From: Variovorax sp. TBS-050B
GTDB taxonomy: Bacteria > Pseudomonadota > Gammaproteobacteria > Burkholderiales > Burkholderiaceae_C
DNA length: 64,000 nucleotides
NCBI RefSeq assembly: GCF_029893635.1
Contig: NZ_JARXYR010000002.1
Span: forward strand, 905,001 to 969,000
Direction: 5' to 3'
Shown here: positions 24,678 through 33,176 of the stretch, one piece after another
Layout of the letters: each line of letters begins with the position of its first letter
Numbering within the stretch: the first letter of the stretch is position 1
Notes under the pieces: model-generated
What the model was told of the DNA's origin: nothing
Databases searched by the model: none
The model's input: the letters and a program-made list of their open reading frames with translations, nothing else
Program-made: the position numbers and the translations under genes

Positions 24678-26003
24678 TTACTCTTGCAATTCGCGAAGAT
24701 CGACGGCTGCGGCCATGGCGGCGTGGCCGGCGCGGTTCGGATGCAGGTGGTCGCCGTTGTCATAGGCGGGGTTCAGCGCCATCGGGTCGTTCGGGTCGCG
24801 CAGCACGGCATCGAAATCGACCACGCCGTCCACGTCCTGGCGGCTGCGGATCCAGCGGTTCACTTCGGCGCGCATGGCCTCGGTCGGCTCGGTCCAATAA
24901 GGCGTGTTCCTGAACGGCGGCACGGTGCCGATCAGCACCTTCACGCCCTTGGCGCGGGCCTGCTTGATCAGTTGCGCCAAGCCGTCGGTGATGCGCTCCG
25001 CGGTTGCGACCTCGTGGGGCGGCGTCGGCCTGCCCGGCGCGCCGGGGAACACGCTGCGGCCGATGTCGTTGGTGCCGAGCAGCACGATCACGTGCGTCAC
25101 GCCGTTCTGGCCCAGCGCATCGCGCGCGAAGCGCGAGAGGCCGTTGGGCCCGACGCCGTCGACCAGCAGCCGGTTGCCGCCGATGCCCATGTTGAGCACC
25201 GAGACCGGCGCCGCGGCCGCAGGGCTGCCGCGCAGCCGCGTGGCCAGCATGTCGGGGTAGGCGCCGTCGCCGGCCTCGCCGCCGCCGGCGGTGATCGAAT
25301 CGCCGAAGGCCACCACCACGCGCACGGGCTGGGCGCTCATCACGTCGAGGCCCGTGACGATGTGGTTCAGCGGCAGCGGTTTCACCTCGTGCGGCCGGGC
25401 CGCGGCCACGGCGTTGCCGCCGGCCACCCAGCTCGCGTCGGACGCCTGCAGGTGCACCGTCGCGAAGGGCGCGGGATGCTCGAGGAAGAGGCTCACCGCC
25501 ACCGCCTGTCCGGCGGCGACCTTGAGCGCGACGCCGTCGCTCCAGGCTTCCGCCCCCGGTGCGATCACCGTGCCGCTGCGTCCGCCGAAGCGCAGCATGC
25601 GCAGCGATGCCGGCGACACCGCGCCGCCGCCGGTGCCATGCGCCACGCTCGCCGCGGCAATGCGCAGCGGCGTCTTGCCGAAGCGGTTGGAGAAACGCAC
25701 GCGCACGCGCTCGCCCGAAAGCGCCGATTCGAACTGCTGCCGCAGCGTCTCGCCGCGGAAGGCATCACCGCCGGGACGCGGCGCCGCCGCCTGCAGCAGC
25801 GGATTGGCGCTGAGCTCGCGGAAATCCACCGGTGCCACGGCCCAGGCGCCGACCCAATGCGCCTCGGCCGGCTGCTTCGCCGGTGCGGGCTGGACCGCCT
25901 GCACCGCCACCGCCACGGCGAACAGCAGCACGCCGACCGCGGCCATCCAGTGCCGCAGAAAGGCGCGTCGGAGTGCGGAGAGGCGAAGCGAAACGGGATT
26001 CAT
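24678..26003 (-). CDS. SGNH/GDSL-type esterase
   Basis: 441-residue secreted hydrolase. Signal-anchor segment AAVGVLLFAVAVAVQAVQ, an N-terminal beta-sandwich of about 190 residues beginning WVGAWAVAP, then the SGNH domain: block I VVAFGDSITAGGG with nucleophile Ser near 236, block II Gly in NMGIGGNRL, block III VLLGTNDIGRS, block V DHLHPN with Asp 418/His 421. This two-domain layout matches the group of extracellular esterases related to polysaccharide deacetylating and lipolytic enzymes; the substrate is unknown. No neighbour on the same strand indicates a pathway. Confidence 0.92.
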   Translation of the reverse strand: MNPVSLRLSALRRAFLRHWMAAVGVLLFAVAVAVQAVQPAPAKQPAEAHWVGAWAVAPVDFRELSANPLLQAAAPRPGGDAFRGETLRQQFESALSGERVRVRFSNRFGKTPLRIAAASVAHGTGGGAVSPASLRMLRFGGRSGTVIAPGAEAWSDGVALKVAAGQAVAVSLFLEHPAPFATVHLQASDASWVAGGNAVAAARPHEVKPLPLNHIVTGLDVMSAQPVRVVVAFGDSITAGGGEAGDGAYPDMLATRLRGSPAAAAPVSVLNMGIGGNRLLVDGVGPNGLSRFARDALGQNGVTHVIVLLGTNDIGRSVFPGAPGRPTPPHEVATAERITDGLAQLIKQARAKGVKVLIGTVPPFRNTPYWTEPTEAMRAEVNRWIRSRQDVDGVVDFDAVLRDPNDPMALNPAYDNGDHLHPNRAGHAAMAAAVDLRELQE

Positions 26004-26069
26004 GCGCGCAAAGCGGCCCAGTGTACGGAGCCGCCTTGCCCCCGCATGTCACGAGGTCTCGCGCATTGG

Positions 26070-29000
26070 TTACCAAGTGTCGACGTAGGGCTTCGGCGCT
26101 GCCGCCGGCGTGCGCGCCGACGCCAGGCCGCGCACCAGCCAGGTGCGCGTTTCGGCGGGATCGATCACTGCGTCGATCTCCAGCGTCTGCGCCATGTGGA
26201 TCGCTTCGCCGTTCGCATACTGCTCGGCCACCAGCTTGCCGAACAGCGCCTCGCGCTCGGCGCCTTCGGGCACGGCCGCGAGTTCCTTGCGATAGCCCAG
26301 CCGCACCGCGCCCTCGAGCCCCATGGCGCCGAACTCGCCCGTGGGCCAGGCCACCGTGAAGACCGGCGCATCGAAGCCGCCGGCGGTCATCGCCTGCGCG
26401 CCGAGGCCGTAGCCCTTGCGCAGCACCACCGCGAAGAAGGGCACGCGCAGGTGCGAGGCCACCATGAACATGCGGCACACATGGCGCACCTGCGCCTGGG
26501 CCTCGATCTCGGGCCCGACCATGAAGCCGGGCGTGTCGCAGAGCGAGACGATCGGCAGCCCGTGCGCATTGCACAGCTGCATGAAGCGCGCGGCCTTGTC
26601 GGCCGCCTCCACGTCGATCGCGCCGCCGAGGTGGTGCGGGTTGTTGGCCATCAGCCCGACGGGCCGGCCCTCGATGCGCGCGAGCGCGGTGACGATGCCC
26701 GCGCCGAAGCCCGCGCGCAGCTCCAGCAGCGAGCCGCTGTCGGCCACGCCGCGCATCGCGGCGCGCACGTCGTACACGCGCAGCCGGTTCTCGGGCACCA
26801 CGTGGCGCAGCAGGCGCGCATCGGCGCACTGCCAGTCGGCCACCGGCCCCTGGAAGTACGAGAGGTACTGCTTCGCGGCTGCCACGGCCGCGGCCTCGTC
26901 CTCCACGAGGATGTCGATCACGCCGTTGCGCGACTGCACGCTGCTCGGCCCGATCTGCTCGGGCGCGAAGCTGCCGAGCCCGCCGCCCTCGATCATCGCG
27001 GGGCCGCTCATGCCGATGTTGCTCGCGCGCGTGGCGATGATCACGTCGGCGCAGCCCAGGAGCGCCGCATTGCCCGCGAAGCAGCGGCCGTGCACGATGC
27101 CGACCACCGGCACCTTGCCCGAGAGCGCGGCGAACTGGCTGAAGGTGTGGTTGTTGAGGCCCGCGACGATCGGCATGTCGGTGTCGCCCGGACGGCCGCC
27201 GCCCCCTTCGGCGAACAGCACCACCGGCAGCCCGAGCTGGTGCGCCACCGCGAGCATGCGGTCGGTCTTCTGGTGGTTGCGCAGGCCCTGCGTGCCCGCG
27301 AGCACCGTGTAGTCATAGGCCAGCACCGCGCAGCGCGAGCGCTCGGGGCCGAACTGCTTCGCGTTGACGCTGCCGATGCCGGTCACCATGCCGTCGGCCG
27401 GCGTGTTGGCGATCAGGTCCTCGAGCGTGCGGCGCCGCGTCTGCGCGGCCACCGCGAGCGCGCCGTACTCGATGAAATTCGACGGATCGTCGGCCGTGTC
27501 GCAGAGGTCGGCGATGTTCTCGCGCGCGGTGCGCCCGCCCTGCGCGTGGCGCTTCGCCACGGCCATGCCGCGGTTCGCGTCGAGCGTGAAGGCGTGGCGG
27601 TCGATCACCTTCTGCAGATCGGGGCGGATGGCGTCGAGGTCGCGTTCCTCGCGCGCCTCGGCGCTCACGGCGCCGGCATCGACCGGCGCCAGCCGCACCA
27701 GCGACTGGCCTTCGACGAGGTAGTCGCCCGGCGCCGCGAGCAGCGCGACCACGCGGCCGGCCGCGGGCGCATGCAGCAGGTGCTCCATCTTCATCGCCTC
27801 GAGCACGCCGAGCTGCGCGCCGGCCGGCAGCACGTCGCCCACCGCGACCTCGAACTGCACCAGCTTCGCGGGCATCGGCGCCTTCACGGTCATGCCGTCG
27901 TCGGGCGCCTGCAGCGCGGCCGGCGCATCGGGCGCGGCGGGCGTGCGCGGCGGGCGCCGTGCGTCGTTCTTCTCGAACGCAGCGGCGGCGGCCAGCAGGT
28001 CGCCCAGGTGCGCCTCGACGAAGCGCGTGTGCACCGCCTGGCTGGCGAACTCGGGCCGCGCCGCGATCGCGCGCAAGAGCGGCAGGTTGGTGGCGATGCC
28101 CTCGATGTGGCATTCATCGAGCGCGCGCAGCGAACGCCGCAGCGCATCGGCGAAATGCGCGGAGGGCGAATGCACGATCAGCTTCGCGAGCAGCGTGTCG
28201 TAGTGCGGCGAAGGCGCGAGCCCCGCATAGCCGTGGGTGTCGATGCGCACGCCCGGCCCCGCCGGCAGTTCGAAGCGCGCGAGCGTGCCGCCCGAGGGCC
28301 GCGCGTTGCCCTCGGCATCGAGCGTCTCGGCATTGATGCGCCACTGCAGCGCAAAGCCGCGCTGCGGCGCGGTGCGGCCGGCCGCCACGCCTAGCGCGTC
28401 GAGCCGCTGGCCCGCGGCCACCGCAATCTGAAGCTGCACCAGGTCGAGGCCGGTCACGGCCTCGGTCACGGTGTGTTCCACCTGCAGCCGGGGGTTGGCC
28501 TCGATGAAGACGAAGGGCAGCGTGGCCGATGCGGCATCGACGAGGAACTCGAAGGTGCCGAGGCCGCGGTAGCCCACCGCCTTCGCCATGCGCAGCGCGG
28601 CCTGGGTGACGGCCGCGCGCAGCGGCTCGGCGAGCGCGGGGCTGGGCGCGATCTCCACGAGCTTCTGGAAGCGCCGCTGCAGCGTGCACTCGCGCTCGCC
28701 GAGGCTCGCCACGGCCTCGCCGTCGCCGAGCACCTGCACCTCGATGTGGCGCGCGTCGCGCATCAGCCGCTCGACGTACACGCCCTCGACGCCGAAGGCC
28801 GCCTTCGCTTCCGACATGCAGCGCGCATGCGCCTCGGCCAGCGCATCGGCCTGCAGCACCGCGCGCATGCCGCGCCCGCCGCCGCCGCCGATCGCCTTGA
28901 TCATCACGCCCGCGCCCTCGGCCTGCTGCGCGGCGAAGAAGGCCTGTGCCTGCGCCAGCGTCACCGCGCCGGCGCTGCCGGGCATCACGGGCACATCGCA

Positions 29001-29372
29001 TTGCGTGGCGAGCGCACGCGCGCGCGCCTTGTCGCCGAAGAGCGCGAGCTGCGCCGGCGTCGGGCCGATGAACACCAGCCCGGCCGCGGCGCAGGCCTCG
29101 GCGAAATCGGCGCGCTCGCTGAGGAAGCCGTAGCCGGGATGCACCGCATCGCAGCCCTGCGCGCGTGCGACCGCGACCAGCGCCGCGATGTCGAGGTAGG
29201 CCGCGGGCCCGGTCGCATCGAGCGCCACGGCCGCATCGGCCAATTGCACGTGCAGGGCCTGCGCATCGTCGCGCGCATGCACCGCCACGCTGGCGATGCC
29301 GAGGTCGCGCAGTGCGCGCACCAGTCGCACGGCGATCTCGCCGCGGTTGGCAATCAGGACTCTGGAGAACAC
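26070..29372 (-). CDS. Single-chain acyl-CoA carboxylase (BC-BCCP-CT fusion)
   Basis: 1100-residue biotin enzyme with all carboxylation activities in one chain. Biotin carboxylase at about 1-450 (VLIANRGEIAVRLVRALRDL minus ends, ATP loop KAIGGGGGRGMR, FIEANPRLQVEHTVTE); biotinyl domain at about 495-565 with Lys528 in LEAMKMEH; carboxyltransferase at about 590-1100 with the oxyanion Gly-rich AEGGGGRPGD, IEGGGLGSFAPEQIG and CDTPGFMVGPE. Such fusions include the long-chain acyl-CoA carboxylases. GTG at 29372 is the likely start: AAAGG precedes it and it clears the upstream ligase stop at 29386 by 13 bases. With that ligase it would activate and then carboxylate a carboxylic acid (inference). Confidence 0.92.
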   Translation of the reverse strand: MFSRVLIANRGEIAVRLVRALRDLGIASVAVHARDDAQALHVQLADAAVALDATGPAAYLDIAALVAVARAQGCDAVHPGYGFLSERADFAEACAAAGLVFIGPTPAQLALFGDKARARALATQCDVPVMPGSAGAVTLAQAQAFFAAQQAEGAGVMIKAIGGGGGRGMRAVLQADALAEAHARCMSEAKAAFGVEGVYVERLMRDARHIEVQVLGDGEAVASLGERECTLQRRFQKLVEIAPSPALAEPLRAAVTQAALRMAKAVGYRGLGTFEFLVDAASATLPFVFIEANPRLQVEHTVTEAVTGLDLVQLQIAVAAGQRLDALGVAAGRTAPQRGFALQWRINAETLDAEGNARPSGGTLARFELPAGPGVRIDTHGYAGLAPSPHYDTLLAKLIVHSPSAHFADALRRSLRALDECHIEGIATNLPLLRAIAARPEFASQAVHTRFVEAHLGDLLAAAAAFEKNDARRPPRTPAAPDAPAALQAPDDGMTVKAPMPAKLVQFEVAVGDVLPAGAQLGVLEAMKMEHLLHAPAAGRVVALLAAPGDYLVEGQSLVRLAPVDAGAVSAEAREERDLDAIRPDLQKVIDRHAFTLDANRGMAVAKRHAQGGRTARENIADLCDTADDPSNFIEYGALAVAAQTRRRTLEDLIANTPADGMVTGIGSVNAKQFGPERSRCAVLAYDYTVLAGTQGLRNHQKTDRMLAVAHQLGLPVVLFAEGGGGRPGDTDMPIVAGLNNHTFSQFAALSGKVPVVGIVHGRCFAGNAALLGCADVIIATRASNIGMSGPAMIEGGGLGSFAPEQIGPSSVQSRNGVIDILVEDEAAAVAAAKQYLSYFQGPVADWQCADARLLRHVVPENRLRVYDVRAAMRGVADSGSLLELRAGFGAGIVTALARIEGRPVGLMANNPHHLGGAIDVEAADKAARFMQLCNAHGLPIVSLCDTPGFMVGPEIEAQAQVRHVCRMFMVASHLRVPFFAVVLRKGYGLGAQAMTAGGFDAPVFTVAWPTGEFGAMGLEGAVRLGYRKELAAVPEGAEREALFGKLVAEQYANGEAIHMAQTLEIDAVIDPAETRTWLVRGLASARTPAAAPKPYVDTW

Positions 29373-29385
29373 GGGAACGGACCTT

Positions 29386-31023
29386 TCAGGCTGGGTCTTT
29401 GAGCAGGCGCCGCAGCACCTTGCCGGCACCGGTGGTCGGCAGCGCATCGATGAAGCGCACGGTGCGCGGCGCCTTGTAGCTCGCCATGTTGTCGCGCGCC
29501 CAGGCGATGAGCGCCTCGGCCTCGAGCGCCGCGCCGGGCTTGCGCACGATGAAGGCCTTCACCACCTCGCCCTTCTCGGCATCGGGCTCGGCGATGACCG
29601 CCGCCTGCGCCACCGCGGGATGCTTGATGAGGATGGTCTCGACCTCCTCGGGGAACACGCTGTAGCCCGAGACCTTGATCATCTCCTTGAAGCGGCCGAT
29701 GAAGCTGAGGTAGCCGTCGGCGTCGAGCCTGCCCATGTCGCCCGTGTGCACCCAGCCGTCGCGCAGGGTGGCGGCCGTCGCTTCGGGCTTGTTCCAGTAG
29801 CCCTTGAAGGTGCCGGGGCTGGCCAGCACGATCTCGCCGACTTCGCCGGCGGGCAGGTCGGCCTGGGTCTCGGGGTCGACGATGCGGATGGTCACGCCAG
29901 GCACGGCGACGCCCTGCGTGCCCCAGCGCGGCGCATGCTGCGGCGTGTAGGTGTCGCAGGTGTGGGTTTCGCTCAGGCCGTAGGCGGCCTCGAACGAAGT
30001 GCAGCGCGGCGCATGCGTGCGCCACTGCGCGGCCAGCGGCTCGGTGAAGGTGATGCCGAAGCTGGTGACCGGGTTGCGGCGCAGGCTCGACAGATCGAAC
30101 TGCGCGATCTCGGGCACCTGCATGCAGGCCACGTTCATCGGCGCGATGCTGTACCACCAGCTCACCTTCCAGGCCTCGATCGCCTGCAGCGCGGCACGCG
30201 GATCGAAGCGGTGCAGCAGCACCGAGGCCGCCCCCGTGAGCACCGGCACGTTCACGCCCATCAGCATGCCCGCGATGTGATAGAGCGGCGCGATCGAGAG
30301 CAGCACGTCGTCGCCGGTGACGCCGTTGCAGTCGGCCGCAGCGCGCGTCTTGAAGAGCGCGTTGCCGTAGCTCAGCATCGCGCCCTTGGGCAGGCCGGTG
30401 GTGCCGGAGGTGTAGGTCATGAGCGCCACGTCGTCGAGGTCGACCGCCACCGCCTGCGGTGCCGCGCCGCTTCGCATCACGGCGAGAAAGTCTTCGCAGC
30501 CGGCGGGCACGCTGCGCGCGGCCTCGCGTTCGGCGAGCAGCTCGGCCGGCAGCGCGAGCGCGGGCTCGGCCGGCAGCAGGTCGGCGTAGTGCACCACGAA
30601 CACATGTTCGAGCGCGCTCTCGGCCTGCACCTTGCGCACCACCGGCAGGAGCGGCGCGGCCGCGACGATCACGCGCGCCTTCAGATCGTTGACCTGGTAG
30701 GCGAGCTCGTGCTCCTTGTTGAGCGGACCGCTCGGGCAGACGATGGCGCCGATCTTCTGGATGCCGAAGTGCGCCACCAAATACTGCGGGCAGTTGTTGA
30801 GGAACAGCACCACGGGTTCGCCCTTCTGCACGCCCAGGGCCTGCAGCCGCGCCGCGAAGGCATCGCTCGCGCGGTCGAGCTCGGCCCAGCTCATGGCCTG
30901 CCCGTACCAGATGCAGGCGGCGCGGTCGCCGCGCTCTCGCGCATGCGCGCGCAGGTAGGCGTGCAGCGGCTGCTGCGGACGGGGCGGCAGCTCGTTCAGG
31001 CGAGCCGTTGCGGTTGTCTCCAT
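29386..31023 (-). CDS. AMP-binding acyl-CoA ligase
   Basis: 545-residue ANL-family enzyme forming an acyl-adenylate and then the CoA thioester. P-loop TYTSGTTGLPKGAM at about 203-216, the A4/A5 region AAYGLSETHT, DGWVHTGDMGRLDADGYLSF with the ribose-binding Asp, GRFKEMIKVSGYSVFP hinge, and the adenylation Lys in TGAGKVLRRLL near 535. Length and hinge fit medium/long-chain or aromatic acyl-CoA synthetases; specificity cannot be told. It is followed 13 bases later by the carboxylase fusion and is divergent from a TetR regulator, so both enzymes likely form one regulated operon. Confidence 0.92.
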   Translation of the reverse strand: METTATARLNELPPRPQQPLHAYLRAHARERGDRAACIWYGQAMSWAELDRASDAFAARLQALGVQKGEPVVLFLNNCPQYLVAHFGIQKIGAIVCPSGPLNKEHELAYQVNDLKARVIVAAAPLLPVVRKVQAESALEHVFVVHYADLLPAEPALALPAELLAEREAARSVPAGCEDFLAVMRSGAAPQAVAVDLDDVALMTYTSGTTGLPKGAMLSYGNALFKTRAAADCNGVTGDDVLLSIAPLYHIAGMLMGVNVPVLTGAASVLLHRFDPRAALQAIEAWKVSWWYSIAPMNVACMQVPEIAQFDLSSLRRNPVTSFGITFTEPLAAQWRTHAPRCTSFEAAYGLSETHTCDTYTPQHAPRWGTQGVAVPGVTIRIVDPETQADLPAGEVGEIVLASPGTFKGYWNKPEATAATLRDGWVHTGDMGRLDADGYLSFIGRFKEMIKVSGYSVFPEEVETILIKHPAVAQAAVIAEPDAEKGEVVKAFIVRKPGAALEAEALIAWARDNMASYKAPRTVRFIDALPTTGAGKVLRRLLKDPA

Positions 31024-31103
31024 GGCGTCACTTCCTCAGGGTTATCGATAGCGGCCCGCGCATGGCAGGCGCTTGCCAACGGTGCATGGTGCACGAACAA
31101 TCC

Positions 31104-31115
31104 TACCCATGGGTA
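31104..31115. promoter_or_regulatory. 12-bp perfect palindrome, candidate TetR operator
   Basis: TACCCATGGGTA lies 80 bases before the ligase start (31023) and 41 bases before the favoured TetR start (31157). A second short inverted repeat GTGCA-N3-TGCAC is at 31082-31094. Position between the divergent pair suggests autoregulation and operon control. The palindrome contains an ATG at 31109 that could be mistaken for the TetR start. Confidence 0.55.
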
Positions 31116-31156
31116 TAACTTCGGCGACACGGCACAAACCCTCTGCGCGCAGCGAC

Positions 31157-31783
31157 ATGCCCCAGGGCACCGGCCGCCAGCGCACCGCCACGCAGGGCAC
31201 CGACGTGCAGCGCGAGCGCATCCTGCAGGCGGCCACGCAGCTGTTCGCGGCGCAGGGCTACGCCAACACCACGATGGCGCAGATCGTGCGCGCGCTCGGC
31301 GTGACCAAGCCCTTCGTCTACTACTACTTCCGCGACAAGCAGGAGATCTTTGAGGTGCTCTCGTGGCGGCCCGCGGTCGACTGCTTCACCGCGCTCGACT
31401 TCGCGGCCGGCGATCCGCGCCGCGCGAGCGAGAAGGTGCTCGAAGGCATCGAGCGCCTGATCCGCGCCACCATCACGCACCATCCCGCGGCCTTCTTTCC
31501 CTACCGCGAGCCGCAGGTCTACCGGCCCGAATACATCGCGGCGCAGAAGAAGCTCGCGCACCACTTCTACGACCTGCTCTGTCCGCTGCTCGAGGAGGCG
31601 CGCCGCGACGGCGACCTCGATTTCAACGAGACCAAGATCACCGCGCTCGCCGCCTGCAGCCTGCCGGGCTTCCTCTTCAGCTGGTACCAGCCGGGCGGGC
31701 GGCTTTCGCCCGACGAGGTGGTGGCCGAGCTCACCAGGCTCGCGAGCCGCGTGATCGGCCTGCGCGTGCCGGCGGCGCGCTGA
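31157..31783 (+). CDS. TetR family transcriptional regulator
   Basis: About 208 residues: an N-terminal TetR HTH (RILQAATQLFAAQGYANTTM, AQIVRALGVTKPFVYYYF, RDKQEIFEVL) and a ligand-binding C-terminal domain with FFPYREPQVYRPEY. The layout recalls acyl-CoA-responsive regulators, but the effector is not evident. Start 31157 is favoured because the palindromic site at 31104-31115 would otherwise lie inside the coding region; Met codons at 31109 and 31073 would add 16 or 28 residues. Divergent from the ligase-carboxylase operon. Confidence 0.88.
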   Translation: MPQGTGRQRTATQGTDVQRERILQAATQLFAAQGYANTTMAQIVRALGVTKPFVYYYFRDKQEIFEVLSWRPAVDCFTALDFAAGDPRRASEKVLEGIERLIRATITHHPAAFFPYREPQVYRPEYIAAQKKLAHHFYDLLCPLLEEARRDGDLDFNETKITALAACSLPGFLFSWYQPGGRLSPDEVVAELTRLASRVIGLRVPAAR

Positions 31784-31854
31784 AGCGAAGAGAAGCCGCG
31801 CGTGCGGCGGCGCTGTCGCGAAAGTTTTCACAACGACATCGGAGACGGACAGAC

Positions 31855-33118
31855 ATGACACCGAAGACCGCGCGCCTCGCGCCCCTCGCCCTCACCGCCC
31901 TGCTCGGCCTTGCGGCCACCGCACAGGCCCAGCAGGCCACCTACAAGGTGGCCTACATCGATCCGCTCTCGGGCCCCTTCGCCAAGCGTGGGCGAGCTGA
32001 TGCTGATGCACACGCAGTTCGCGATCGAGGAGATCAACGCGAAGGGCGGCGTGCTCGGCGGCACGAAGCTGCAGCTGCTGCAGTTCGACAGCAAGCTTTC
32101 GGCGCAGGAGAGCCAGAGCGCGCTGCAGGCGGCGATCGACCAGGGCGCGAAGGCCATCGTCACGGGCGGTTCGGGCTCGTCGGTGGTGACCGCGCTCGTG
32201 CAGTCGGTCGCGCGCTGGAACCAGCGCAACCCGGGCAAGGAGCTGATCGTTCTGAACCACTCGTCGATCGATCCCGAGATGACCGGCAAGGGCTGCAGCT
32301 TCTGGCACTTCCAGACCGAGGCCAACACCGCGATGAAGATGAAGGCGCTGGCCAACTACATCAAGAAGACGCCCGACGTGAAGAAGGTCTACCTGCTGAA
32401 CCAGGACTATGCGCACGGCAAGCAGTGGGCCAGCTACGGCCGGCAGCTCGTGGGCCTGGCGCGGCCGGACGTGCAGTTCGTCGGCGAGACGCTGCATCCG
32501 ATCGGCCGCGTGAAGGACTTCTCGCCCTACATCGCGAACATCCGCCAGAGCGGCGCCGACTCGGTGATCACCGGCAACTGGGGCCAGGACATGACGCTGC
32601 TGCTCAAGGCCGCGGGCGATGCGGGCCACAACCTGCGCTACTTCAACCACAGCGCGGGCTCGGTGCCCGGCACGGTGCTCGCGGTGTCGCAGGCCAAGAC
32701 GGGGCAGCTCACCTGGGTCGCCGAATGGCATCCGGGCCAGGCCGGCACGCCGCGCGCGGATGCGCTCGCCAAGGCCTACAAGGCCAAGACCGGCAAGGAC
32801 TTCCTCGCGCCGCGCATCGACCTCACGCCGCGCATGCTGGCCGCCGCGATCGACAAAGCCGGCAGCACCGACACGGTCAAGGTGGCGCATGCGCTGGAGG
32901 ACATGCGCTTCGACTCGGTGGTGGGCCCGGTGCGCATGCGCGCCGAGGACCACCAGCTGCTGCTGCCGCAGGTGGTCAACACCATCGCGCCGGTCGATGG
33001 CAAGGCGGTCAGGACGGGCTGGGAAGGCACCGACTACGGCTTCCGCACCGACGCGGTCTACACCGGCAACGAGCTCGCCCAGGGCACGGACTGCAAGATG
33101 CAGCGGCCGGGCGGCTGA
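31855..33118 (+). pseudogene. Branched-chain-type ABC substrate-binding protein, frameshift after signal peptide
   Basis: Intended product about 420 residues of the LivK-like family that captures amino acids, aromatic acids or similar solutes. The signal peptide (LAPLALTALLGLAATAQAQQ) and start of the mature chain (YKVAYIDPLSGPFA) are in one frame up to about 31990; the rest, from VGELMLMHTQFAIEEINAKG through VITGNWGQDMTLLLKAAGD to the end, is in the +1 frame. One extra A in GCCAAGCGTGG at 31990-32000 restores a continuous reading frame. GGAGA precedes the start. No permease or ATPase genes follow. It comes 71 bases after the TetR gene. If the shift is real, no exported protein is made. Confidence 0.87.
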
Positions 33119-33176
33119 CCACGGCGCGGACCCGGGTGGTCATGCCGTCTTCGCCCAGGCTTCGTACACTGGGCGC

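Noticed and set aside
24684..28394. A 1236-codon plus-strand open frame opposite the SGNH hydrolase and carboxylase
   Set aside because: High-GC antisense frame; His/Arg/Ala-rich composition, no domain, and both minus-strand genes under it have full catalytic motifs.
29373..29447. Longer N-terminus for the carboxylase
   Set aside because: It would overlap the ligase gene by 62 bases and lacks a ribosome site; GTG at 29372 has one and matches the domain start.
31073..31156. Earlier Met codons as TetR start
   Set aside because: They place the operator-like palindrome inside the coding region and add a tail not seen in the family core; 31157 preferred.
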